From: Bradyrhizobium sp. RP6
Lineage (GTDB): Bacteria > Pseudomonadota > Alphaproteobacteria > Rhizobiales > Xanthobacteraceae
Length of the DNA stretch: 64,000 bases
Assembly (NCBI RefSeq): GCF_003837805.1
Contig: NZ_RQIT01000005.1
Span: 62,001-126,000 of the forward strand
Direction: 5' to 3'
The notes beneath the pieces are model-generated. The model worked only from the letters and a program-made list of their open reading frames with translations, was not told where the DNA came from and made no database searches. The position numbers and the translations under genes are program-made. Below are positions 18,623-27,577 of this stretch, in pieces (within the stretch, counting starts at the first letter, position 1; the number at the start of each line of letters is the position of its first letter).

Positions 18623-19723
18623 ATGCGCGTTGTGATCTGCGGCGGCGGCGTGATCGGGGCCTGTACCGCGTATTTTCTGCGCCGCCGCGGCATCGACGTG
18701 ACTGTCGTGGAGCGAACCGAGGTCGCGGCCGCCGCATCCGGCAAGGCCGGCGGCTTCCTGGCGCGCGACTGGTGCGCGGGCACGCCGCTCGACGCGCTGG
18801 CGCGGCGCAGTTTTGCACTTCACGCGCAACTGCCGGAGGAGATCGCGGGCGATTGGAGCTATCGGCCGATGTCGGCCTATAATGGTTTCGTTGCATCCGA
18901 CGACGATGCACGTCGGACTGCGCCGTCGGCGCTTCCTTGGCTCAGTGACGGCGTCGTCATCGCACGGCGCATCGGCACGGTGGAGACGACGGCGATCGTT
19001 CATCCCCGCAAGTTCACATCGGCCGTGATGAACGCGGCACTCGCGCAAGGCGCCGAGCTTCGCGCCGGCCGCGTCACCGGCATCGCGCGCCGCGCAGACG
19101 GCACGCGAGCGAGAGGTGTCGAGGTCGACGGCGATGTCATCGAAGCCGACGCCGTGGTGATCGCGATGGGACCGTGGTCGCTGCTCGCGGCGCAATGGAT
19201 GAGCCTGCCCGCTGTCTATGGCCAGCGCAGCCCGAGCATCGTGTACGACCTCGGCGCCGACGTGCCGGCCGATGCGTTGTTCCTCGAGCACGAGGACGAC
19301 GCGGGTGCCGTGTCGATCGAGGTCTTTCCACGCGCTGACGGCAGCACGCATATCGTCGCCCTCTCCGACATCGCACCTCTGCCGCTCGATCCCGCCGCCG
19401 TGACGCCGAACACCGACGCGATCGCGCGCCTGCAGATCATGTGCGAGCGGCTGTCGCCGCTGTTTCGTCCCGAGAAGATCATCGCGCGGCAAGCCTGTTT
19501 CCGTCCGGTGACGGAGGATGGATTGCCGTTGATCGGCAAGGTGCCGCAGAGCGAAGGCGTTTATGTTGCGACCGGGCACAATGTCTGGGGCATTCTCAAC
19601 GCACCCGCCACCGGCGAGGCAATGGCGCAGCTGATCGCAGGCGATGCAACGCGCGTGGACTTGTCGCCGTTCGATCCGGCCCGGTTGAGACCGCTCGATC
19701 CATCGTTGCTGCAAGCACACTGA
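18623..19723 (+). CDS. FAD-dependent oxidoreductase, DAO (D-amino-acid oxidase-like) family
   Basis: A 366-residue flavoprotein. The ADP-binding fold starts at residue 2 (VVICGGGVIGACTAYFLRRRG with the GxGxxG pattern and a later VVER acidic residue). Further signs are AASGKAGGFLARDW and the C-terminal FRPVTEDGLPLIG and GHNVWGILNAPATGEAMAQL that bind FAD. Members oxidise amines or imino acids such as glycine, sarcosine or D-amino acids. Position 42 bases after ddl invites a link to D-amino-acid handling, but this is only suggestive; co-transcription is plausible. Confidence 0.88.
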   Translation: MRVVICGGGVIGACTAYFLRRRGIDVTVVERTEVAAAASGKAGGFLARDWCAGTPLDALARRSFALHAQLPEEIAGDWSYRPMSAYNGFVASDDDARRTAPSALPWLSDGVVIARRIGTVETTAIVHPRKFTSAVMNAALAQGAELRAGRVTGIARRADGTRARGVEVDGDVIEADAVVIAMGPWSLLAAQWMSLPAVYGQRSPSIVYDLGADVPADALFLEHEDDAGAVSIEVFPRADGSTHIVALSDIAPLPLDPAAVTPNTDAIARLQIMCERLSPLFRPEKIIARQACFRPVTEDGLPLIGKVPQSEGVYVATGHNVWGILNAPATGEAMAQLIAGDATRVDLSPFDPARLRPLDPSLLQAH

Positions 19724-19748
19724 ACCAGAATACTGTCTCTGATAGAAC

Positions 19749-19820
19749 GGATGGAGCGAGGCGAAATCCGGGACGCTCGTGCCGCTCGGCGAAAATCCCG
19801 GATTGCGCTTCGCTCCATCC
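19749..19820. repeat. Inverted repeat in 534-base intergenic region
   Basis: Arms 19749-19773 and 19796-19820 are near-perfect inverted copies reading GGATGGAGCGAGGCG and CGCTTCGCTCCATCC with flanking TCCCGGA. The 22-base centre is unpaired. The wording is that of a common Bradyrhizobium-type dispersed intergenic element. It lies 25 bases after the FAD oxidoreductase stop and could terminate it. The rest of the gap to the small frame at 20037 shows nothing clear. Confidence 0.7.
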
Positions 19821-20036
19821 GGGCTACGGGCGTTCGCTACGCATGCCCACCAGCGAAATCTGCATGCCTGCGCGCATGATGAGTGTCCCGCGCTGTGCTG
19901 CCTGCAATTTGCGCAGCGTCAGACTTTGGTCTGCCTCTCACAATCCTGAACGCAGTTTCACTTGCCGAGAAAGTCTCGCCCGTTATAGTCGCGACATAAT
20001 GGCTCACAAGAGGCCTGTTCGACGGGAGACAACAAG

Positions 20037-20159
20037 ATGAAGAAACGACTCTCTGTTGCAATTGAAATGGTGCGCGACGCGAGCGCGACCGGCGCGCTGA
20101 AGGACGTCACAAGGATCGACGTCAGGCCTCGAAATCTCATCAAGCCCACCACGAGTTGA
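20037..20159 (+). CDS. Possible 40-residue basic peptide upstream of Liv operon
   Basis: ATG at 20037 is preceded by GACGGGAGA eight bases upstream, a good ribosome site. The 40-residue product starts MKKRLSVAIEMVRDASATGA and is basic, without hydrophobic segments or known motifs. It ends 98 bases before the LivH-type permease. It could be a genuine small protein, a leader frame, or chance. Confidence 0.35.
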   Translation: MKKRLSVAIEMVRDASATGALKDVTRIDVRPRNLIKPTTS

Positions 20160-20257
20160 TCGATCCGTTCTGCGGGCCTGAGCCCGGACGCACTCACCCT
20201 GCGACTTCGCACAGCACCTTCCCTCCAGCGGCAGCTCGTCTGCCCGGTCGATGATTC

Positions 20258-21133
20258 ATGCGAGCATTCCAGATTCTGATCGATGGCTTTGCCATCAGCG
20301 CTCTCTACGCTCTCGGCGCCACCGGTTTCACCCTGATCTTCGGCGTCTCCGGCGTGCTCAACCTCTCCCACGGCGCCATCATGGTAGCGGCAGCGGTCGC
20401 GGCCTGGGCCGCAGCCAGCGTGCTCGGTGTCGGCACCTATGCCGGCGCGCTGATCGGCGTCGGTGTCGCGCTCCTCACCGCGTTTGCCACTTATTTCGCG
20501 GTGGTGAAGCCGATCCAGGATTCGCGGCGCATCCCAAATGAGGAGAAGGAGATCTTCGTCCTCACCGGCACGCTGCTCTGGGGCATCATGATCCAGGAGT
20601 TGATCGCCTATTTCTTCACCAACAACGCGAAGACCGTGCTGCCGATCGTCGAGGGCGTGATCGAGATCCTCGGCGTCCGCACGCCACGCAACGAGATCTT
20701 TACGGCAATCGTGTGCTGTCTCGTGATTGCGCTGCTGTGGCTTCTGGTGAACCGCACCCGCACCGGCAAGGCGGTGCTGGCGGCCTCAATGAACCCGCGC
20801 GGTGTCACCCTGCTCGGGCTCGAGCTCACCAACATCTACGTCGTGGTCTGGGCGATCTACGGCATATTGGCCGGCATCGCCGGTGTGCTGCTCGGAATGT
20901 TTCTTGGCGTCAGCTCCTACAGCGTCGGACCGCTGACCGCGAGCGCGTTCTCGATCGTCGTGCTCGGGGGCCTCGGCAGCGTCTCGGGTTCGCTGATTGC
21001 GGCCTTCGTGGTCGGCTATCTCGAAACTCTGACGGCCTATCTGGTCTCGCCGGCCTACCGCACCATCCCGGCGCTGCTGCTGCTCGTGCTCGTGATGTAC
21101 ATCCGGCCCCAGGGCCTGCTGGGGAGACGCTGA
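20258..21133 (+). CDS. Branched-chain amino acid-type ABC transporter permease (LivH family)
   Basis: A 291-residue inner-membrane permease with about eight helices. LivH signs are the N-terminal ISALYALGATGFTLIFGVSGVLNLSHG and the EAA-like ASMNPRGVTLLGLELTNIYV loop that contacts the ATPase, then the GGLGSVSGSLIAAF stretch. It is the first gene of a tight operon: LivM follows after one base, then the fused ATPase and two binding proteins. The family imports branched-chain or other amino acids, amides, urea or aromatic acids; substrate is unknown. Confidence 0.92.
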   Translation: MRAFQILIDGFAISALYALGATGFTLIFGVSGVLNLSHGAIMVAAAVAAWAAASVLGVGTYAGALIGVGVALLTAFATYFAVVKPIQDSRRIPNEEKEIFVLTGTLLWGIMIQELIAYFFTNNAKTVLPIVEGVIEILGVRTPRNEIFTAIVCCLVIALLWLLVNRTRTGKAVLAASMNPRGVTLLGLELTNIYVVVWAIYGILAGIAGVLLGMFLGVSSYSVGPLTASAFSIVVLGGLGSVSGSLIAAFVVGYLETLTAYLVSPAYRTIPALLLLVLVMYIRPQGLLGRR

Positions 21134-21134
21134 G

Positions 21135-22061
21135 ATGTCCACCTTCTTCACCTCGCGCCTGTTCTTCATCTCGCTCGCGCTCGTCGTCATCGCGGCAACC
21201 TTGCCGCTCTACGTCTCCGGATATGTACTCGGCCTGCTCACCGTTGCCTTCTATTTCGGCGTGTTCGCGATGGCCTGGGACCTTCTGTTCGGTTTTGCCG
21301 GCGAAGTGAACTTCGGGCCCACCTTCCTGATCGGCGTCGGCGCCTACACCGCCGGGATCCTGAATGCGCAGTTCGGCTGGTCGGTTTATGCCTGCATCGT
21401 GCTCGGCGCGCTCGCCTCGGTGATCGCCGGTCTCCTACTGGCGCTGCCTGCGCTGCGCGTGCGCGGGCCCTATTTCGGCCTGACCACCCTGGTCGCGGTG
21501 CTGATGCTGCAGAATTTCATCGTGGTGTTCGTCGATCTCACCGGCGGCGAGATCGGTCTCACCATCCCCGACGTCATCAGCATCGATGCCGGCACCAACT
21601 ACTGGATCGCGCTCGGCTTCATGACGATCTCCGCGGCCATCCTCTACGGCCTGTCGCAATCGCCGATCGGCCTCGTGCTGCAGGCCAGCGGCCAGGATCC
21701 GGTGCAGGCCGGCGCGCTCGGCTTCAACATCGTCAAGCACAAGCTCGCCGCCTTCGTCGTCAGCGCGTTCTTCTCGGGGCTGTCGGGTGCTCTGCTGGTG
21801 TTCTATTTCGGCACCGCCTCGGTCGGCACCGTCGTCGACGTCGCGGTCGGCGTGAACGTGATCGTCTCCGCCGTGCTCGGCGGCCGCCGCACGGTGCTGG
21901 GCGCTGCACTCGGCGCGATCTTCCTGATCGTCGCCGGCGAATTCTTGAGGCCGACAGGTGAGCTCGCGACCTTCATCGTCTCGGCGGTCGCGCTTCTCGT
22001 CGTGCTGTTCTTCCCCGGCGGCTTCCTCGGAGCGGCCCTCTCGCGCGAGGCCCGCACGTGA
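21135..22061 (+). CDS. Branched-chain amino acid-type ABC transporter permease (LivM family)
   Basis: A 308-residue permease that pairs with the LivH protein. Segments such as FAMAWDLLFGFAGEVNFGPTF, LPALRVRGPYFGLTTLVAV and VNVIVSAVLGGRRTVLGAALG are typical of LivM. It begins one base after the LivH stop and overlaps the following ATPase gene by four bases, so the genes are translationally coupled. About nine hydrophobic segments are seen. Confidence 0.92.
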   Translation: MSTFFTSRLFFISLALVVIAATLPLYVSGYVLGLLTVAFYFGVFAMAWDLLFGFAGEVNFGPTFLIGVGAYTAGILNAQFGWSVYACIVLGALASVIAGLLLALPALRVRGPYFGLTTLVAVLMLQNFIVVFVDLTGGEIGLTIPDVISIDAGTNYWIALGFMTISAAILYGLSQSPIGLVLQASGQDPVQAGALGFNIVKHKLAAFVVSAFFSGLSGALLVFYFGTASVGTVVDVAVGVNVIVSAVLGGRRTVLGAALGAIFLIVAGEFLRPTGELATFIVSAVALLVVLFFPGGFLGAALSREART

Positions 22062-23542
22062 TGGATATGAGGCTTTCAAACCGGGCCGTGCTCGAAGTCC
22101 GCGGCCTGACCAAACGATTTGGTGGCCTGACAGCCGTGAAGAATCTCGGCTTCGAGGTCAATGGCGGCGAGATTTTCGGCCTGATCGGGCCGAACGGCTC
22201 GGGCAAGTCGACGGCGATGAAGAGCGTGATGGGGATCGAGCGCCCGACGTCGGGCGAGGTGATCTTCGAGGGCGAGAACGTCGCCGGCCTGCCCGCGCAT
22301 AAGATCGCGCGGAAGGGCTTTGGCATGGTGTTCCAGCACTCGCGGCCGCTGAACCGGCAGACGGTGCTGGAGAACATCCTGGTCGCGCTGCTGCCGGACA
22401 GCCTGTTCATGCTGTTCCCGGACAAGGCGCTGGTCGAGCGCGCCAAATGGATCGCCGAGCGCGTCGGGCTCGGTAATGTGATGAACCGCCACCCGCCGAC
22501 GTTGCCCTTCGCCGACCTCCGCCGGCTTGAGCTCGCCAAGGCGATCGCGCGTGATCCAAAGGTCGTGCTTGTGGACGAGCCCTTCGCCGGGCTGACGCGC
22601 GCCGAGGTCGAGATGTTCTCGAACCTGATCCGCAGCTTCCGCGACGAGGGTCGCGCGGTGATGCTGGTCGACCACAACGTCAAGAGCGTGGCCGCTCTCG
22701 TCGACCGGGTGCTCGCGATGTATCTTGGCGAGGAGATCGTCACCGGCAGGGCTGACGAGGTCATGAAGAATGCGACCGTGCGCCGGGTCTATCTCGGCGG
22801 CGCCATCGAGACCCATGCGCGGCCCGAGACCAGCTTCAAGGACAAGGTGCCGCTGCTCCAGGTCGAGAATGTCAGCGTGTTCTACGGCAAAGCCCAGGCG
22901 CTGGAGAACGTCTCGATCCACGTCCACGAGGGCGAGTTCGTTTCCGTGGTCGGCCTCAACGGCGCCGGCAAGACGACGCTATTCAACACCATCTCAGGCT
23001 TCCTCCCCTATAGCGGCGAGATCGTGCGCGGTGGCGAGAAGCTGCGCGGAACGAGCCCGGCGAAGATCGCGCGCAGCGGCCTCGTTCAGTGCCCGGAATC
23101 GCGCGAGCTGTTCGGCGAGATGAGCGTTCGCGAGAACCTCGACCTCGGTGGTCAGCATCTCTCCGACGAGAAGCGCGCCGCGCAGCTTGCCTGGCTGTTC
23201 GAGCTGTTCCCGATCCTGAAGGAGCGCCAGGGCCAGCTCGCGCAAACTCTGTCCGGCGGCGAGCAGCAAATGCTCGCCATTGGCCGCGCGCTGATGATGC
23301 AGCCGCAGATCCTGATCCTGGACGAGCCGACGCTGGGTCTTGCCCCCGTCATTCTCGAGTTACTCTCCAAGGCGCTGACGAAGCTGCGGCAGACCACGGC
23401 TATCACGGTGCTGCTGGGCGAGCAGAACGTGACCTTCGCGCTGCCACATGCCGACCGCGTCTATGTGCTGGAGCATGCAAGGATCGTCTGGGAGGGTGAT
23501 CCCGGTCGCTTCGCGGCGGAGGCCGGCGCCGATTTTCTTTGA
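22058..23542 (+). CDS. Fused LivG-LivF type ABC transporter ATPase
   Basis: A 494-residue protein carrying two complete ABC domains in one chain. Domain 1 (about 10-250, LivG-like) has Walker A GPNGSGKST at 44-52 and Walker B VVLVDEP near 169-175, but its signature motif is degenerate (LPFADLR at 149-155 instead of LSGGQ). Domain 2 (about 265-494, LivF-like) has Walker A GLNGAGKTT at 299-307, an intact LSGGEQQ at 398-404 and Walker B ILILDEP at 418-424. Most Liv systems encode these as two genes. The degenerate first signature implies that one of the two ATP sites, the one using domain 2 Walker A with domain 1 signature, may be weak or inactive. Confidence 0.92.
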   Translation: MMDMRLSNRAVLEVRGLTKRFGGLTAVKNLGFEVNGGEIFGLIGPNGSGKSTAMKSVMGIERPTSGEVIFEGENVAGLPAHKIARKGFGMVFQHSRPLNRQTVLENILVALLPDSLFMLFPDKALVERAKWIAERVGLGNVMNRHPPTLPFADLRRLELAKAIARDPKVVLVDEPFAGLTRAEVEMFSNLIRSFRDEGRAVMLVDHNVKSVAALVDRVLAMYLGEEIVTGRADEVMKNATVRRVYLGGAIETHARPETSFKDKVPLLQVENVSVFYGKAQALENVSIHVHEGEFVSVVGLNGAGKTTLFNTISGFLPYSGEIVRGGEKLRGTSPAKIARSGLVQCPESRELFGEMSVRENLDLGGQHLSDEKRAAQLAWLFELFPILKERQGQLAQTLSGGEQQMLAIGRALMMQPQILILDEPTLGLAPVILELLSKALTKLRQTTAITVLLGEQNVTFALPHADRVYVLEHARIVWEGDPGRFAAEAGADFL

Positions 23543-23582
23543 GTGCGTCAACATCAACAAGAACACGGAAAGGGAAACGACC

Positions 23583-24818
23583 ATGCAATCCTCAGTTCTC
23601 GGCAGCAGCTTGCTCGCCTCCGCGCTGGCGCTGTGCCTCGCCGCACCCGCCTACGCGCAGTCGAACGGTCCCATCAAGATCGGCGTCATCGCCGAGGTCC
23701 AGTCGATCGCCGGCGCGGCGACGCCAGGCGGCGCGCAGATCGCTGCCGACGAGATCAACGCCAAGGGCGGCATCCTCGGCCGCAAGGTCGAGATCGTCAC
23801 CTACGACAACAAGAGCTCGTCGGCGGACTCCGTGCGCGCCTTCCAGCGCGCGGTGAGCGAGGACAAGGTGTCCGCGGTGATCGCAAGCTACATCAGCGAG
23901 GTCGTGCTGGCGCTGGAGCCGTGGGCCGCGCGGCTGAAGATGCCGCTGATCACGCCAGGCGCCGCCTCGAACGAGATCACCAAGGCGATCCACAATGATT
24001 ACGAGAAGAACAAGTACACATTCCACGGCTATCTGACCTCGGCCGCGCAGGCCCAGCTCGTCTGCGACGCCGCCAAGGACCTCCTCGTCGACAAGCTCAA
24101 GTTCAAGACCGTCGCGATCATGAGCGAGGACGCGGCCTGGACCAAGCCGCTCGACGTCGGCTACGAGGCCTGCCTGCCCAAGGCGGGTCTCAAGGTCGTC
24201 GAGCACGTCCGCTTCTCGCCTGATACCACCGACTTCACGCCGATCTTCAACAACATCGAGAGCAAGAAGCCCGACGTGATCGTCACCGGCATCTCGCATG
24301 TCGGCGTGCAGCCGACCGTGCAGTGGAAGAACCAGCAGGTACCGATCCCGATGTTCGGCATCAGCGCGCAGGCGTTGAGCCCGACCTTCTGGAAGGACAC
24401 CAATGGTGCCGCCGACGGCATCCCCTCCCTTGCGGTGGCGACGCCGGACGTTGCGGTGACCTCGAAGACGAAGCCGTTCGCTGCGGCGTTCAAGGCGAAG
24501 TACGGCAATCCCCCGGCCTATACGGGCTACACTGCCTATGACGAGGTCTACATCATCACCGACGCGATCAAGCGCGCCGGCTCGACCGACCCCGACAAAA
24601 TGGTCGCCGAGCTGGAGAAGACCGACTACGAGGGCACGATCGGCCAGATCCAGTTCTACGGCAAGAACGACGAGTTCACCCACGGCATCAAGTCCGGCCC
24701 CGGCACCGTCACCGGCCTCGTGTTCCAGTGGCAGGACTCCAAGCAGGTCGTGGTCTGGCCCGAGAGGATCGCCGAAGGCAAGATGAAGTTTCCAAACTTC
24801 GTGAAGCTGTCCCAGTAG
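23583..24818 (+). CDS. ABC transporter substrate-binding protein, Leu/Ile/Val-binding family (first of two)
   Basis: A 411-residue periplasmic binding protein. The ATG at 23583 gives a clean signal peptide ending APAYAQ; GGAAACG precedes it. The mature start PIKIGVIAEVQSIAGAATPGG and the EINAKGGILGRKVEIVTYDN segment mark the type I periplasmic-binding (LivK/peripla_BP_6) fold. It follows the fused ATPase by 40 bases in the same operon. The ligand is unknown. Confidence 0.9.
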   Translation: MQSSVLGSSLLASALALCLAAPAYAQSNGPIKIGVIAEVQSIAGAATPGGAQIAADEINAKGGILGRKVEIVTYDNKSSSADSVRAFQRAVSEDKVSAVIASYISEVVLALEPWAARLKMPLITPGAASNEITKAIHNDYEKNKYTFHGYLTSAAQAQLVCDAAKDLLVDKLKFKTVAIMSEDAAWTKPLDVGYEACLPKAGLKVVEHVRFSPDTTDFTPIFNNIESKKPDVIVTGISHVGVQPTVQWKNQQVPIPMFGISAQALSPTFWKDTNGAADGIPSLAVATPDVAVTSKTKPFAAAFKAKYGNPPAYTGYTAYDEVYIITDAIKRAGSTDPDKMVAELEKTDYEGTIGQIQFYGKNDEFTHGIKSGPGTVTGLVFQWQDSKQVVVWPERIAEGKMKFPNFVKLSQ

Positions 24819-24993
24819 TCGGCTCGCCGATGTCGGCCCATCGCTTCCCGGGGAGCGGTGGGCCGTTTCGTTGTCTTTCGCAGCTGCGTTGTGGCGGCGC
24901 CCATCGACCTTGGGCGATGTTGACTTTACGCATTCCCCTCCCAATACTTCGAAAAAAACCACCAATCGTAAGATGGTTTTGAGGGAGGATAGG

Positions 24994-26304
24994 ATGTCGA
25001 CTTCACGCAGGCAGCTGCTGAAGAGCTCGGCGGCTGCCGCCGCCGCACTCAGCCTCGATTGGACACGGGCCCAGGCGCAAGCCGAGACTCTACGCATCGG
25101 CCTGATCTACGACCTCACCGGCCCCTTCGCCGCGGGCGGCTCGGTCGCTTCGTCAATCGGCGCACAGATCGCGATCGATCTCGTCAACGAGAAAGGCGGT
25201 ATCGGCGGCAAATACAAGATTGCTCCGGTCGCCGCGGATTCCCAGAGCAAACCCGACGTTGCGATCAACGAGGCCGAACGGCTGATCAGCCAGGAGAAGA
25301 TCGACATCCTCAACGGTGTCTATGCGAGCTCGCATGCGGTGCCGCTCGCGGCCAAGGTCGAGCAGCAGAAGAAGATCCTCTGGATCACGACCGCGGTCTC
25401 GACCGCCGTGTTCAAGGATAAGAACCTGCAATACGTGTTTCGCGCGCAGATCCATTCGGATCAGTACGGGCAGGCCTTTGCAAGCTTCATCAACGAGCAT
25501 GCGAAAGCCAAGCTCGGCATCGACCCGAAGGAGGTCAAGGTCGCGCTGATCCACGAGGACGGCCCCTACGGCGTCGGCGTCGCCACGGCCGACGAAGCCT
25601 ATGCCAAGCAGGCCGGCATCCCGGTGGTGCTGCGCGAGGGCTATTCGGCATCGGCGCCGGACCTCTCGGTGCTCGTCACGAAGATCAAGCGCGCCAAGGC
25701 CGACGTGATCTCGCATGCCGGCTACAACCCTGATATCACCCTGTTCCTGCGCCAGGCGCGCGAGAGCGGCCTGCGCTTCAGGATGCTGTTCGGCGCCGGT
25801 GCCGGCTACAGCCAGCTCGACAAGCTGCGCGCCACCTTCGGGGCCGATATCGACAATTTCTGCAACATCGATCCGGTGCCGGCGCAACTGCTCGACCCCG
25901 CCAAGCTCGCGCCGGGCATGGGCGATCTGATCAACGCCATGGTCACGCGCTACAAAGCCAAGACCGGTGCGACCGACGTGCCGCCACACTGCTCAATGGG
26001 CTTCAACCAGACCTGGGTGCTGCTCAACAACGTGCTGCCGGTCGCCAAGGAGAAGTACGGCAGCTTCGAGCCCGAGGCCATCCGCAAAGCGGCGCTCGAC
26101 GTCGACATCCCCGCCGGCGGTACCATCCAGGGCTATGGCGTGAAGTTCTTCCCGCCGGGCACGCCGCTCTCCGGCCAGAACGAACGCTCGACACCGGTGG
26201 TGATGCAGAATGCCGGCGAGCACATCTCGGTGGTGTGGCCGACCAATATCCGCACACAGGACCCGGTATTCCCGCTGCCGAAGGGATCGACCTACGCGGC
26301 GTGA
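24994..26304 (+). CDS. ABC transporter substrate-binding protein, LivK-like (second of two)
   Basis: A 436-residue binding protein starting at ATG 24994 with GGGAGGAT just upstream. The leader SRRQLLKSSAAAAAAL looks like a Tat or Tat-like signal, ending at AQA. The mature protein starts LRIGLIYDLTGPFAAGGS and contains EAERLISQEKIDILNGVY. It is clearly paralogous to the binding protein at 59183-60493 (shared RKAALD-DIP-GGT and GQNERS elements) and less like the first binding protein of this operon. Two different receptors feeding one membrane complex would widen the substrate range. Confidence 0.9.
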   Translation: MSTSRRQLLKSSAAAAAALSLDWTRAQAQAETLRIGLIYDLTGPFAAGGSVASSIGAQIAIDLVNEKGGIGGKYKIAPVAADSQSKPDVAINEAERLISQEKIDILNGVYASSHAVPLAAKVEQQKKILWITTAVSTAVFKDKNLQYVFRAQIHSDQYGQAFASFINEHAKAKLGIDPKEVKVALIHEDGPYGVGVATADEAYAKQAGIPVVLREGYSASAPDLSVLVTKIKRAKADVISHAGYNPDITLFLRQARESGLRFRMLFGAGAGYSQLDKLRATFGADIDNFCNIDPVPAQLLDPAKLAPGMGDLINAMVTRYKAKTGATDVPPHCSMGFNQTWVLLNNVLPVAKEKYGSFEPEAIRKAALDVDIPAGGTIQGYGVKFFPPGTPLSGQNERSTPVVMQNAGEHISVVWPTNIRTQDPVFPLPKGSTYAA

Positions 26305-26325
26305 GGCAGGCTGCGGCGACAAGCT

Positions 26326-26351
26326 TTGCCCTGCCCTGGAGGGCAGGGCAA
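26326..26351. terminator. Bidirectional hairpin between convergent genes
   Basis: TTGCCCTGCCC and GGGCAGGGCAA form an eleven-base-pair stem with a four-base loop. It lies 22 bases after the binding-protein stop and 14 bases after the end of the convergent Gfo/Idh/MocA gene. There is no long T-run on either side. Confidence 0.6.
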
Positions 26352-26364
26352 GAGAAGCGCACCA

Positions 26365-27534
26365 CTACAACACCACCCTTCGTCCCGCCTCCGCCGCCCA
26401 ATAGCCGGCGTAGTTCACCTTGATCGTCTCATAGGCCAGCGCGAGGTCGGCGAGCGGCTGGCGCCCGGTCACGACGCATTCCATGAAATCCTGGATCTCC
26501 TGCAAGTACCCGCGCGTCCATTCCTCCTCGAGACAGACATACTGCCAGCCGGTCTTGCGATCGACTTTTTCGGTGATGTAGACGCCGGCGAGCTTTTCAT
26601 CGCTGGTCTGGTAGCTCATCAGATGGGTGTTCGGCGTGATGTTGGCGAACAGCGAGCCGCCGCTCGTATAGGTCTCGATCAGGTTGCGCACGCCGCCCAT
26701 GATCATGTCGCCGGAGAACACGGTGGCCTTGGTGCCGTCGGAGAAGGTCGCGGTGAGCGTGCCCCAGTCCTCGACATCGATGGGATTGGCTTTGATGTAG
26801 CTGCGCTCTTCGGGCTTGAGGCCGGCGGTGACGTTGCCGACATCGCCGGTGACGCTGGCGACGCGGATGGTCTCGCTGCGCGCCTTCGCTTCGACCTGCT
26901 TGAGATACAGTACGGCCGAGAGCGGATGGCAGCCCATCCGGATCAGCGAGCCGCCGCCGGTCATCGCCCATTGCGCGGCATGGGCGGCGTGCGAGCCGGA
27001 ATGGCTCTCCTCGCCCTTCATGAACAGGATCTTGTCCTTGGTCGCCTTGATGATCTCCGCGGTCTTGGTCACCGCCGGCGCGTAGATCCAGTCCTCGGCA
27101 TACATGAACAGCTTTCCTGTCCGCTCGATCGCGGCGCGCGTCGCGTCCATCTCTTCCAGCACGCGCTCATACATCAGCGCCTTCGGCACGTGCCTGCCGA
27201 TGGGCTGCTCGTCGCCCTCGCGGCCGAAATAGCCGGCGAAGGGCTTTTCGCAGATCACATGCTTGCCGGCCTGCATCGCGCCGACGATCATCCCGGCATG
27301 GAGATTGGGCGGCGTGCAGATGTCGATGACGTCGAGATCGACGTCCGCGATCAGATCGGCGAAGTTGCGATGGACGCGCGGGATGTTGTGTCGAACAGCG
27401 AATTCAACAACGTGGTCGCCACGCGCCGCAACCGCCGCAACCTCGACGTCCACGCCATAGACGCGGCGGAACGCATGCATGTGCAGCTCCGACACGAAGC
27501 CGCAGCCGACGAGTCCTACCCTGATCCTGGCCAT
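26365..27534 (-). CDS. Gfo/Idh/MocA family NAD(P)-dependent oxidoreductase
   Basis: A 389-residue protein. The Rossmann domain begins IRVGLVGCGFVSELHMHAF, and the family motif EKPFAGYFG (usually EKP) with its lysine occurs near residue 96. The C-terminal half contains GSLIRMGCHPLSAVLYL, including a histidine typical of the substrate domain, and the long beta-sheet region. Members act on sugars, inositols or related polyols. No sugar transporter is adjacent, so the substrate is unknown. It is convergent with the Liv operon. Confidence 0.9.
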   Translation of the reverse strand: MARIRVGLVGCGFVSELHMHAFRRVYGVDVEVAAVAARGDHVVEFAVRHNIPRVHRNFADLIADVDLDVIDICTPPNLHAGMIVGAMQAGKHVICEKPFAGYFGREGDEQPIGRHVPKALMYERVLEEMDATRAAIERTGKLFMYAEDWIYAPAVTKTAEIIKATKDKILFMKGEESHSGSHAAHAAQWAMTGGGSLIRMGCHPLSAVLYLKQVEAKARSETIRVASVTGDVGNVTAGLKPEERSYIKANPIDVEDWGTLTATFSDGTKATVFSGDMIMGGVRNLIETYTSGGSLFANITPNTHLMSYQTSDEKLAGVYITEKVDRKTGWQYVCLEEEWTRGYLQEIQDFMECVVTGRQPLADLALAYETIKVNYAGYWAAEAGRRVVL

Positions 27535-27577
27535 GGTGCCCCCTTGCTTTGGGCGGCACTATAGCGCGCTCAGAAGC

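Noticed and set aside
17348..19720. A 790-codon open frame on the minus strand across ddl and the FAD oxidoreductase
   Set aside because: It is antisense to two clear enzymes and has the Arg/His/Asp-rich content typical of shadow frames in GC-rich DNA.
23592..25097. A 501-codon minus-strand frame across the Liv receptors
   Set aside because: Shadow of the two receptor genes; composition is not protein-like.
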